Shown here one piece after another: positions 1-10,260 of a DNA stretch of 31,762 nt. The notes under the pieces are model-generated. The model did no database searches. It was given only the letters and a program-made list of their open reading frames with translations, and was not told where the DNA came from. The position numbers and the translations under genes are program-made. Every line of letters starts with the position of its first letter. Position 1 is the stretch's first letter. Source of the stretch: Larix sibirica (Eukaryota; Streptophyta; Pinopsida; Pinales; Pinaceae); the NCBI GenBank assembly GCA_004151065.3, contig NWUY0300003340.1, positions 103,677 to 135,438 on the forward strand, given 5' to 3'.

Positions 1-417
1 TGACTATTGTCACACTAGAGAAATATCCCTACCATTGTTGAATCTATTCATCCCTATTGTTCCTTAGTGAAACCTGTTCCTGAGCACCCTTTTCCATCAG
101 TGTTGAAGTCACCCATTTGATGTGGATTCTACCCTATACACCCTTGGAAGATAAGTGATTGGAGGTAGGATTGGAGATGATTCAAGAGTAGAGGAACCTG
201 GTCTTAACACCTTGACTATTGTCACACTAGAGAAATATCCCTACCATTGTTGAATCTATTCATCCCTATTGTTCCTTAGTGAAACCTGTTCCTGGGCACC
301 CTTTTCCATCAGTGTTGAAGTCACCCATTTCATGTGATTCTACCCTGTACACCCTTGGAAGATAAGTGATTGGAGGTGGGATTAGAGGTAATTCAAGAGT
401 AGAGGAACCTGGTCTTA
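1..417. repeat. two-copy tandem repeat, period 212 bp
   Basis: The block beginning tgactattgtcacactag at position 1 starts again at 213 and runs to about 417. The copies differ by a few substitutions and a 1-base deletion (near 120 versus 332). No coding frame is evident. Position 1 coincides with the start of a unit, so more copies may lie upstream of the window. Confidence 0.95.
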
Positions 418-959
418 GGATTTGAAAGGTGTCAAGGCAACAAATAGGTAATTGTGTATCATCTATTACTATTCATTAAGGGAAATTTATGATCTTTCCC
501 TCCCCCATATGCATGTGTTGACATGGTTAGTCTTTATTGGTTGAAGTAGTTTTGTGTTTCAAGAGTTTAATCAATAATAATCGTGATCATATAGATGCTT
601 TTGATTTGAATAGTATTTATGTTTGAAGCCATAAAGCTTTTGAGGAGGGTTGCTTGTTACTTTTACAAGTCCTAAGTAGTTGGAGTGGGGCAAGTCAAGT
701 TTAAAGGGTAGGAGCATCGAGGTTCAAACTTTGAAAACAGGTTCCCTACCTATTCTATCTTCTTCCATTGCTTGATTGCTTGCTTGTTAGCTCAATGTAA
801 CACTATTTGGTGTCTTATCTACCTGTTAGAAGAGTAATAAGACCATTTTCCATCTTTTTAGTATGTTGGTGACCAGCCCTAGTCATTAGGAATATTTTCC
901 CTACAACAATTAGGAATTCCACCTAAGGATGATGTCTTTATGGCCCAGGGTCTAACAAC
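418..959. other. no gene seen
   Basis: AT-rich DNA with stops in all frames. I see no repeat, RNA gene or recognisable element. Confidence 0.6.
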
Positions 960-2740
960 ATTTTCTACAATAAATACCTGAAGGAAGCTTCCTCCAATAA
1001 TAATTACATGAAGCAACTAGAATCCATTAGCCTTAGGAATTAGTTTTTAAATGCTAGGGTCAAAGCACTAGAGGCGGAAAAGGATAGATTACATACCAAC
1101 CTCTTATTAGAAGGAAACTAGAAACATGAATCATTAGAATTTATTTACCTTCTTAAAGAGAAGGATGATAAAATAAAATCCTTGGACAACTAAAAAAATG
1201 GCTTGGGTCCTCCCAGTTATATAACAAATGCTAGATAAATAACAAAAACTAGCTAAGGAAGAAGATTTTCTGAGGAGGGAAAATTATTCTCTTTCAACGC
1301 AAAACTAAGTATTGTAAGATAGAATTATTGAATTAGAGGCTAAGTAGGATGCACCGAAAAATGTAAGTATGCAAATTCAAGAAGCCAATGTCATAATCAG
1401 CTCCCTCAAGCATCAAATCATTGATGCATAGAAAGAAAATACTAGCATATTCAAGCAACTAATCATCTACATCCACAAAGTCAACATCACAACTAGAGCA
1501 TAAAATTGATTGGTTGTCTTGAGAAGCTTTCAGAGTGGAAGACCAAATCAAGTAAAAATGTGATGAAAGCATTAACCATTGAATACCTAGCTGAGAAATG
1601 GAAGGAAAAGATAAAAAACCCGGTAGAGATTGGATGCAGCGGAAATGAAGATGCAGGAGCACAAAAAGGAAATAGAAGGCCTTAAGGATGAAATAAAAAC
1701 TTGGAAAATTGGGCATGAAGATGCCTTGACAAAAGCAAGAGTGGAAAAGGTATTAAAAATTATGTGCTGGGGTATGTTGCCAATGATCTCCCCTTTATTA
1801 GAAATCAAATTTAGTTTTACTTGTAGTTTGACATTTTGTACAAAGAAGTGGTTATAAAATACCTCAGCATTAATGAAAGGGATAGACATTAAAGGTACAA
1901 AACTGCCAAAGTGGACAAGGGAGTAATTAACTCACTCTCCATTGAGAATTTGAAACTACTGAGAATTAGGTACAAGACCTCAATTTGAGATATGTATAAA
2001 CAATTTCAACATCTATCAGATTACTAAGGAAAGGACCTCAAAATTAGAAAATATTATCCAACCTTTACTTAGAGATATGATCACCATGATCATTGATAGT
2101 CTTCCTTGCTTGTGGAAGTAATTTAAGATTAAACCCCAATGATATGTACAACATGATGGTAAAACACTCTCTGTCTGGGTTGTTGGTTGTACCAAGAAAA
2201 AGCCATTCCCATCCCCATGGAAATCTATCATCAGCTAACACCATCCATTTCCACCTAGGCGCTTTTTAAAAGAATAATGAAGAATATCAAGGAGGTTGAC
2301 TACAACCCTTACTCAAATAGAGACAAATCTTTCAAAATCTTAAAAGAGTACAAGGCAATAAATCAAATTGGTTTGGAATGTATCAACACAATGCATGGTT
2401 GTGTAACCAAAGATAGCAGAGAACAACTATATAGGAAGTATTCCCCTTACCTCAAAGCCCCCTAGAATAGGAAAGAACTTCAAAACCTCCTAAAAGAGTA
2501 GGCACTAAGAAATCCAAGAAACAATGAGCCATCTTAGGGGGATCAAAAACATCATGGATAAATCAAAGGAAGGAAGAACAAAAGAATTAATGATATGGAG
2601 ATGGCGACAATTAACCTCATTTTTGGCACGATCACGATGAGTCTTCAATTTTTCCCAACCACATAGGGAATCAAATAATTCCAATTGCCACTACACTCGT
2701 TCCAACTCAGTCAGTAGCTAACCACCACTCAAAGATTAAA
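960..2740 (+). pseudogene. decayed coiled-coil protein remnant
   Basis: Several plus-strand pieces read as protein but are broken by stops and frame changes. Pieces around 1050-1190, 1370-1470 and 1630-1760 are rich in Glu, Lys, Leu and Ile with heptad-like spacing (for example KALEAEKDRL, then KKEIEGLKDEIKTW), typical of a coiled coil. A more globular piece at 2277-2465 contains KILKEYKAINQIGLECI and ends in YRKYSPYLKAP. A further open stretch lies near 2480-2720. No catalytic or nucleic-acid-binding motif is visible and I do not recognise the family. It could be the gag-like or accessory ORF of a plant transposon. It is a different sequence from the coiled-coil remnant at 11590-15140. Confidence 0.45.
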
Positions 2741-4039
2741 AAACACTAGTAAAAGGAGGCATCGAATTTAGAATCAAAGAAGACAATTTTTTATGAGAGG
2801 TTGCAAAATTTTTGTTGAATTATATAATGGTATCTACAACATAAGTTCCATTCCTTTTTCTCATTCGTATTCGTTTTCCCTATGTAAATGTTATTTGAAG
2901 TCCTTTTGTGAGGAACACAATCAATAGACCTAAGTAAGAGACCAAATGGTCTCTCTTGGTGTCATTCTATTGTATTCAAAGAACATCTATGATTTTATTG
3001 AATAAATCAGGACCAAAGTGGGTTGCCACTAGATTGAAGCAATAAATTCCATGCGTTATAACTTATTCTCATGGATATACCATTTCATTGAATGAATCAG
3101 TGGATCTATGTTTATCTTGTACTCTTGACTTTTTGTTTCTTGCAAGCATTTTCTAGATAAAATATATGATTTGTTCTCTTCTACAGGATGTCTTTGTAAT
3201 CTTACATTTATCTTTTATTGATGGAACTATGATTAAGGCACCTTAAAAACATCAATTTCCTTACAATTTATGTTATCTTCATTGTTTTGTGTCCTCCCAC
3301 TTTTAAAATAATGTCTAAAATCATCTTGAAGCAACAAAGGTTAATTCCAGACACCATAGACCCCTGTTGTAAACCCAATCAACTTAGTTTCATAGATATA
3401 AAGGTTTTCCTAGGATGAAAAACTAAGATCTTCTACCTTAGCAAAATAGGGTTACCCCCCTTGGCCCAAGGACTGGCTCTGTGGCCTTAAGTGGGGCAGG
3501 AAGGTACATCCTACAAAGTATGATGTGGCCTTGTGCTTCCTACCATATTCCTCCTACCAAGTGTAATACCTAGAGAAAAGACAAGCTTATTGGAACAGGA
3601 TAGAACCCAGGAAACAACATATGGAGTGGCATCATTTCCAAAGATAAATTTTTCAATCACTTCCTAATACACAGCCAACATTTTTCTTCCTGAGTTAGGG
3701 AGGAAGGGAATTAACAAAATGCAAGCAACATTGTCCATTTTATGATTATCAAATAATTTTGCAATACTCAACACATAAATAATGTTCCAGGAAAAGGTTC
3801 ATTAAGTTATTGGCAACCTAAGACTAGAGGCCAATGAATATACTCTAACAAGTGACTCCACACCCCCTTATAGACTCCATTAGGGGTGACCCATTTATCA
3901 GAAAATTTGGATCCCCAATCCATAGTCACTAGATCTCGAGCCAAAGGTAAGTTAATCCTCTCTCTAAAAGATCTTGACAAGGTGTGGAAAAAGAAGAGGG
4001 AGCTTCATGACCAAAGTGGTGGTAGATGCTAATATTTAA
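2741..4039. other. no gene seen; possible leader of the downstream retrotransposon
   Basis: No open frame of note. The stretch lies directly upstream of the gag remnant, where a 5' LTR and leader would be expected. I could not find a primer-binding site or a sequence repeated downstream of the element that would mark an LTR. The 5' end of the element is therefore undefined. Confidence 0.4.
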
Positions 4040-5480
4040 CTATCTCATTCCCCCTGCTACTGCTATCGTCCATCACTTATGTATTATATCATCAAGAATA
4101 TCTATCACCATCCATGCAGCTTGAAGATTTTCCTCCCCTTCAATGGTCCCAGCTGGTGGATATCTCTCAAGGCCTCATCTCTTTCAATCATTTGAGGAAA
4201 CTTCATACCCTACTCACGCCACTATCCTTTGGGAAAAAGAGAAACCCTCACCACTGCTTTTTCATCCTCATATTTTTTTAACCCCCTCAAGTTATGGTTA
4301 TACCAACCTTGTAAGCTTTCATACACTGTAATATTCACCCTGTTGTGACTAACCTCAGCCAGTTGCAAAATCCTCCCATGGTTGGGACAAATCCCCCAAA
4401 CCCTTAGTTAGTTGTTATATTTAAACCTTTGGTACTGCCTCCATTGAACCAACTAGGTGACCTACCTAATGGAAATATCAATGTTCTATCCAAGTTCAAC
4501 GAGCAGAATGGATTGATGGTGGAAGATAATCTCACAACCTTATAAAACTACATTGATAATTTCTCCGTGGAAGAAGGTGATGTATTTTTTAGAATTTTTT
4601 CTCATTCCTTGGAAAGAGAGGCTAGCAAATGGTTCAAGAAGTTTCTCAATAACTTCAGTTCTTATTAAGGGAACTTCATAGATAAGTTCTCAAAGAAATG
4701 GGGCATCAAGAAGGATAATAGACAATACCTGACTCGGTTCAATTCCTTGAAGAGGGATAATGGAGAAAATGTCATTGAATTCACCAACAGATTTTGTAAG
4801 CTATACTACTGAATTCCAAAGGTTGTTAAGCCCTCAGAAGTTGCTACCATACTGGCATAGTGTTGTCTCCTTTGAGGATAATTTCTTCCTCCACTTGAGT
4901 GAATGAGTTCCCTAACCTAGAGACTATGTTTAATGATGCATAAGACTTAGAAGGGATTTTGAAGGCTACATGGATCTCTCTGAAAATAAGGCAAGAACCC
5001 CTTGATAGGAGGGAATAAATGGAAAGGAGGGGAAAGGAGCCTGAAGTTGCCTCTTTTGGGCGTGAGGCTATGAGTCTTGAAGAAGTCAAAAAACTTCTCA
5101 AGGTTATGGTCAATGACCTCACTAAAGTCAAGCAAGGACAATTTGCTCACTCTTTTGTAAGGCCTACTTCTAGAGCCCAAAATCAACCCCTTAAAGGCCA
5201 GCGTCAATATAGGAGAGCTCCCCCTACACATCAAAGCAAAGCCAGATAAGAATATATATGCCCACCGCAATATCCTAAAGCTTAGGAAAACATGATGGCC
5301 CCTCTTCCTTGCTATGAGGAATACTATGAATCTATGGAATAAGAGTTGGTTGAGCCATCTTTAGATCTACACATGCTTTTCCACCTAGAATATGTTCAGT
5401 ACAAGCTTCCCAGTCCTGCACAATTGGGAACCAAAGGTATTTTAATGATGGGAAACCAACCAAGAGGAAGAGGTTTTCTG
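4040..5480 (+). pseudogene. gag: retrotransposon gag remnant
   Basis: Gag would form the virus-like particle that packages the element RNA in the cytoplasm. One frame runs from about 4040 to 4860 with a few stops and carries the Retrotrans_gag signature. EREASKWFKKFL lies near 4610-4650, FSKKWGIKKDNRQYLTRFNSL near 4687-4750, and VIEFTNRFCKLYY near 4773-4811. A frame change near 4860-4910 leads to a second open piece, 5019-5249, which is basic and Gln-rich and may be the linker before the nucleocapsid. Gly/Arg-rich residues follow near 5450. I see no CCHC zinc knuckle, so it is either lost or absent from this family. Longer minus-strand ORFs here are antisense shadows. Confidence 0.8.
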
Positions 5481-5680
5481 ATAGGAGGATGATTCTTTTA
5501 GCCTATCCCCTGCCCAACTACAAATGGTGACAAACAATATAATAAATAAGGTAAGGAAAATTATGATCTAAGGTTGAGGCCTAATGCCCCAAATTACAAA
5601 AGGGAGGAGGCTTATAGGCAATCCAATGATAATAGAAGAGAAGTTATCAAAACCACCTAGCATCCTAGAAAAGATATATC

Positions 5681-6480
5681 CCTGAGGTGATTGATTTTAA
5701 GCAACCACCAATTCCTATCATATGGGAGGTCAAGGTGTCAAAATAGAACAAGGATCAACCCTCATCCAATCTAGTCCTCATGAATCCTCCACCGGATTCT
5801 AAAAATTATGAAGCTAGTCCTTGTCCTCTATTATCATTTGATATCAGGAATGAGATAAGCAAGATTGAAATTCATATTCCCTTATCTAAAGTTTTGAGAT
5901 ACCCCATTCATAGAAAATAAGTCTCATCCTACATAGGTTTCAAAGAGGACACCAATGTACCTATTTCCAAGCCTCCTACCACTCAAGATAAACCTTCCCC
6001 TCAACCTTCAAACATAATTATCTTGAGTGATAAAACCCCCTTGCAAGTTGACCTCATAAATCTCCAAAATGATGCACCTAGGATTGTTAGAGGAAACCTC
6101 CCTGATGAGGTTGACGAACTTACTCCGCCATTCTATATCACCCTAGAACTTCAAAATTTACATGTTCATAACTGCTTATATGATTCTCGTGCCTTCCATT
6201 CCTCAATTCCCCTTGCTATCATGAAAAAAATGGGATTATATATCACCAAGCCATATAAGGATCTCTTCTCATTCGACTCCAAGACGGTCAAATTCCTTGG
6301 CATGATCAAATACATGATTGTAGGGATGGTCCAAATACCAAGAAAATATGTAATAATGGATGGAGTCATTGTTATGTCCCTCCTACCTATGTCATGTTGT
6401 TATCAAGACCTTGGGGGACATCTGTAGGGCACAATATTCAATTTGATATTTCATATGCCACTACTCCAGTCTTTGGAGGA
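5681..6480 (+). pseudogene. retropepsin-like protease remnant
   Basis: The protease would cut the Gag-Pol polyprotein. One frame runs from 5681 to the stop at 6427 with in-frame stops near 5740 and 5918; 6023-6427 is uninterrupted (134 codons). The retropepsin core begins at HNCLYDSRAFHSS (about 6168-6206). The active-site triplet reads Asp-Ser-Arg where the family has Asp-Ser/Thr-Gly. The flap and C-terminal part follow (GLYITKPYKDLFSFDS). After 6427 the frame shifts and a downstream conserved stretch, SYATTPVFGG, appears at about 6451-6480. The enzyme should be inactive because of the Gly-to-Arg change and the frameshift. Confidence 0.8.
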
Positions 6481-6649
6481 TAAAACCATAGGTTGTATAG
6501 GGAACCTAAAATGACCTAAGGGATAAGTGACCCCCCAAAAACCACTAATTCCCCATCCTATACCACTAATAACCTAGGAAATTTCCTCCTTGATCATCAA
6601 CCACCCAATAGTGACCAAATCAGGATGCTAATAGTTGTTGAAAAAGAAG

Positions 6650-6885
6650 AAATAGATCCTTTTGGTCTATGGTCCTTGTATTTTGATGCGACATGTAATA
6701 AAGAAGGAAATGAGGCAGGTGTATTGTTGAAGTTTTTTATGGGAAAATAATTTCCTCGTGCATTTAAGTTGGATTTTGAATGCACTAATAATGTAACATA
6801 GTATGAGGCATGCATTTTACAACTGGAGATAACGATGAAGATGGGAGTTAAGTAGTTGAATATATTTGCAGAAATCATATTGTGT
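6650..6885 (+). pseudogene. RNase H domain upstream of the reverse transcriptase, truncated
   Basis: The frame carries the RNase H start WSLYFD, with the first catalytic Asp at 6685-6687, then LDFECTNNV. The conserved Glu of the NNxAEYEA motif is a TAG stop at 6799-6801. The region of the third acidic residue reads IFAEI and lacks the Gly-Asp pair. The domain then runs straight into the reverse transcriptase text (LCVDF) within a few codons. RNase H degrades the RNA strand of the hybrid during reverse transcription. An RNase H at this place is additional to the one that follows the reverse transcriptase. From memory, some plant Tat-type elements carry it upstream. At least two of the three catalytic acids are lost here. 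Confidence 0.75.
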
Positions 6886-7500
6886 GTGGATTTCATAAAT
6901 CTTGATAAGGCCTCTTTGTAAGACAACTATCCACTGCAAAAAATGGATCAAATTCTACAGAAAGAGGTAGGGTCACAAAGGATTTCTATGCTCAATGGCT
7001 TCTCAAGCTATAATCATGTGAGAATGGACCCTAATGAAGTCTTGAAAACCACATTTACCACTCTATGAGGTACATTTTCCTATGAGAGAATGCATTTTGG
7101 CCTAATCAATGTTGGTGCCACGTTTCAAAGAACCATATATTTTGCATTTGCAGACATTAAGGATGTTTTCATGGTCATATACTTGGATGACCTAACCATG
7201 TACTTTTAAAGAGTAGAAGACCATGTTCAACACTTGAGGAAGGTGTTTGGAAGGTGCAGAAAGTTTGGGATATCCCTCAATCTTAAGAAGTCCTTCTTTT
7301 GAATGTAAGAAGGAAAACTCTTAGGCCACATTGTTTCATTCCAGGGAGTGAAGATAGACCCTGAAAGAGTTGAATCCATCAACACAATCCATTTACCGGG
7401 GCACGAGAAGGCACTATAGTCTTTCTTTGGAAAGATCAACTTCTTGACAAGGTTCATTCCTAACTTTGTTTAAGTAACCAAGCACACGAAAAATATGTTA
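6886..7500 (+). pseudogene. pol: retrotransposon reverse transcriptase remnant
   Basis: The enzyme copies element RNA into DNA. The palm and thumb text is clear: CVDFINLDKASL, QKEVGSQRISMLNGFSSYN, SYERMHFGLINVGATFQRT, IYLDDLTMYF, then KLLGHIVSFQGVKIDPERV and FFGKINFLTRFIPNF. The N-terminal part of the domain before CVDF is missing, deleted against the RNase H. The motif-A catalytic Asp is Asn (AAT, 6994-6996), while the YLDD box is kept (7180-7191). Stops occur at 6919, 7066 (TGA for the Trp of PWGTF) and about 7207. The copy cannot encode an active enzyme. Confidence 0.92.
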
Positions 7501-8000
7501 AAGTAGGACGCTAACATCTTATGTGATGATGAAGCCTAGAATTCATTCACAACAATAATAAGGCATTGGGGGAAGCCCTGGTCCTAATCAACCCTAACTA
7601 TGGTAAGGACTTCTTGATTTTTCCATTCGCTTTTGAGTATACAATTGTTGTTGTTTTGTTAAAAAGAAATGCAAAGGGGTATGAGTAGCCTATTGTTTTC
7701 TTCAACAAGGACCTTAGGGATGCAAAGCTCAAGTACAATATCATGGAGAAATAGGCTTATGCAATAGTCAAAGCTCTCAAATCGTTCAAGGAATATGTTC
7801 TATAGGATCAAATCACTGCCTTTGTCCCTCAAGTGGCAATTAAAGAAATGTTATTTCAACCATAGACAGATGGTAAATGGGGAAAGTGGATCATGGAAAT
7901 ACAAGAATTTCATATGGTTAGAAAGCCCACCAAATTGATTAAGGGTCAAGGATTAGCTAAGACAATGGTTGAAGCCAATTTACAAGCAGTATGTATCAAT
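7501..8000 (+). pseudogene. RNase H-like region after the reverse transcriptase
   Basis: Three frames together give a typical gypsy RT_RNaseH stretch: KDFLIFPFAFEYTIVVVLL near 7609-7665, then PIVFFNKDLRDAKLKYNIME near 7689-7750, AYAIVKALKSF near 7755-7788 and KPTKLIKGQGLAK near 7925-7963. Stops replace expected Gln codons at 7686 and 7752. The strand that normally carries the first catalytic Asp has no acidic residue at that place. This fits a degenerate, tether-like RNase H beside a second RNase H elsewhere in pol, although decay could also explain it. Confidence 0.8.
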
Positions 8001-8029
8001 AAATGCAAATCAATGGGATGATGATCCCG

Positions 8030-9331
8030 AGAGGAAAGGACAAATTTATATCAAGAACTATTATCACCAGTCTATCTTGTAATAAGACATGAGAATATTT
8101 ACTGACAACTGGGACTTGTTCCCCCAAGCTAGATAATCCACAAAGAAGATAAGTCAAGATCAAGTCTGCTAGATACTGTGTTGTAAGGATGGAATTACAC
8201 TGGAGAAACACTAAGGACCTACTACTTAACAACATGATAGAAAAATAGTTTGAGATCTTGATTAGAGACATGCATCAAGGGATCTCTACAAGTCATTTTG
8301 TTGCTAGAGCAACAACACATAAGATCCTTGGATTTGGGTACTACTAGCCCTCTATGTTTTTCGATGTCCATAAGTTTGTGAGAGCATGTGTACATTGTCA
8401 AAGCTTCGTTGGGAAGTAGATGATGCCAACCCTTCCCCTAAAACCAACCCAGGTTGAGTTCCCTTCCCAACACTGGGGTATAGATTTCATTCGAGAAATA
8501 TTCCCCCTCCATCTAGTAGCCAACATAGGTGGATCCAGCCACCTATTTCACCAAATGGCTAGAAATTGTCCCTACCAAACAAGCCACAGACCTAGTAGTC
8601 ATTATATTTTTGGAAGAAACCATCCTATCTAGATTTGGTTTCCCTGAGAAGATAGTAACTGACAATGCCAAAGCCTTCAACTCAATCAAAATGGTTTATT
8701 TCTTCCAATAGTATAATATCATCCTTAGTATTGCTTCCAACTACTACCCTCAAAGAATTGGCCAAGCAAAGTCTTCAAATAAAAACCTCATGAAGATCAT
8801 AAAGAAGACCTTGGCAAAAAAAAAAGAAATCTTGGGACTTGCAACTTCGGTATGCTTTATGGGAAGATAGGATTTCCACCAAAAGATTCACAAGAAAAAT
8901 ACCTTTCCAATTGGTGTATAGCCTTGAAGTGGTTTTACCAATCCATTTGGAACTACTAGTAATGAATATATTGTAAAACCTTGTGGAAACATCTCGATAA
9001 GGTGAAAAGAAGGATAAACCAACTAGTAGAGGTCTGGGAACAGATAATCCAAGTGTATCATGGTTTCAAAGAATATTAGGATAAGATAAAGATTTTGTAT
9101 GACAAGAAGGCCAAGTTTAGGTAATTCACTAAAGGAGATATGGTATTAATGTGGGACAAGATGCATGAAGACCCTAGAAAACATGGCAATTTTGATAGTC
9201 TATGGGTAGGCCCTTTTATCATCAAAGAAAAATGTGGGTTATCATCTAATGCTTTTCACCTATCAAACCCAAAAGAGTAACCCCTAGATTATCTTGTAAA
9301 TGGAAGGTACCTTAATCCCTTTTTCTCACCT
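8030..9331 (+). pseudogene. retrotransposon integrase remnant
   Basis: Integrase would insert the cDNA into nuclear DNA. The zinc-binding region is visible as SHFVARATTHKIL (about 8292-8330) and CVHCQ (8387-8401). The first catalytic Asp is at 8483-8485 in HWGIDF, and the second at 8661-8663 in IVTDNAKAF, in a different frame after a shift near 8520. The third catalytic residue, Glu in this family, is Lys (AAG, 8769-8771). Further frame changes near 8820 and 9080 lead to the C-terminal part, with the GPF motif WVGPF at 9203-9217 and then NGRYLNPFF near 9300-9325. TAG stops replace the Trp at 8345 and the Gln at 8417. The domain is complete in extent but dead. Confidence 0.88.
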
Positions 9332-9899
9332 TAATAAAATAGATGAAACACCCTTGAATCATATTTTCCCCTTTCCATGTACAACGCACCTTCATTTTCA
9401 AAGTTCATGGATATGATATTAGTTCTAAGCTTCATCGAGCAATTTTCCCCTAAGACTATAATCAACATTTTGTAAGAAATACTTATAGGCATTTTTTGAC
9501 TCCATTGGACTGCTTCACCTGAAATTATCCTTGGATTCTTGGTCCCTCTCAAGGAGGAGCCATCCCATAGAAGAGGCCAATGTTGTTCCTTGGAACAAAT
9601 TGATAATCATTTACCTAAATTACCCATATTTTCCTCCCATGAGAATCTAAAACCCTAACTTAATAACACAATAAAGGCGAAGTGCTTGTTCAAGGTTGAT
9701 TCACTAAGCATCAAGGGTTGAAATCCTAATAGATAAGAGAGGAACAAATCATAGGAATCCACCTGAGCCTACATGGTTGAAAAGTAGCGGGTGGAATTCC
9801 CTCGTGAATGATCCAAATCACCCCAATAGGCTTGGTTGTTAGATCTCATTCATCCACACACAACAATAAGGCCAAATGATAATAAACCAAATACTCCTC
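9332..9899 (+). other. 3' untranslated part of the retrotransposon
   Basis: No coding frame is supported between the integrase end and the tandem repeat. The stretch 9806-9899 loosely resembles the repeat unit that follows (CATTCATCCACACA, then a tail near ACTCCTCGCAAATGG) and may be a degenerate earlier unit. Confidence 0.5.
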
Positions 9900-10260
9900 G
9901 CAAATGGTGTGAGATATCATGTGCAACTCTCATCACACAATCTCCATCATTCACACAAAATTACATGTTCAAAGATAACAAGGGGTGGTCCCCCACAAAT
10001 GGTGTAAGATATCATGTGCAACTCTCATCACATGATCTTCGTCATTCATGAAAAATTACCTACTTGGGAGGTAACAAAGGGTGGTCCCCTGCAAACGACA
10101 TGTGATTGACCGAGCAACTCTCATTGGGTGACCTCAACTATTCACACATAGAAATAAGATTGAGGGTTAAAAAGAGGGTTCCTCTGCAAATGGTTTGGGA
10201 TTTGTCATGCAAGTCCCATTATTCTATTTCAACCATTCCTCCAAAGGAAAATTGATCGGG
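9900..10260. repeat. four-copy tandem repeat, period 95-96 bp
   Basis: Units start at 9900, 9995, 10091 and 10186, each with a variant of GCAAATGGTGTGAGATATCA, followed by a GCAACTCTCAT-like block and ending in GGTGGTCCCC or GGTTCCTCT. The first two units are the most alike and the last two have drifted. The array sits just after pol. Tandem repeats in the 3' UTR are a known feature of Tat/Ogre elements and can seed satellites. Confidence 0.9.

Larger units (their letters stand above)
4040..10260 (+). mobile_element. decayed Ty3/gypsy LTR retrotransposon, Tat/Ogre-like, LTRs not found
   Basis: Domains follow one another on the plus strand: Retrotrans_gag, retropepsin, RNase H, reverse transcriptase with YLDD, an RNase H-like region, integrase with zinc finger and GPF motif, then a tandem-repeat 3' untranslated part. 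The domain content is Ty3/gypsy. An additional RNase H plus 3'-UTR tandem repeats is typical of the plant Tat lineage, to which Ogre belongs. Frameshifts and stops occur in every domain, so the copy is dead. An internal deletion joins the first RNase H to the reverse transcriptase near 6880. Ends are approximate because no LTR pair, target-site duplication, primer-binding site or polypurine tract could be assigned. Confidence 0.85.

Noticed and set aside
718-735. GGTTCAAACTT as the T-arm of a tRNA gene
   Set aside because: No matching acceptor stem, D-arm or anticodon arm nearby.
3440-4039. 5' LTR of the gypsy element
   Set aside because: No corresponding copy downstream of pol and no primer-binding site could be seen, so it was left unassigned.
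4844-5270. Minus-strand ORFs of 95 and 107 codons
   Set aside because: They are antisense to the gag remnant and have no family features.
9900-10260. CRISPR-like array
   Set aside because: The whole 95-bp unit repeats without unique spacers, and the context is a plant retrotransposon.
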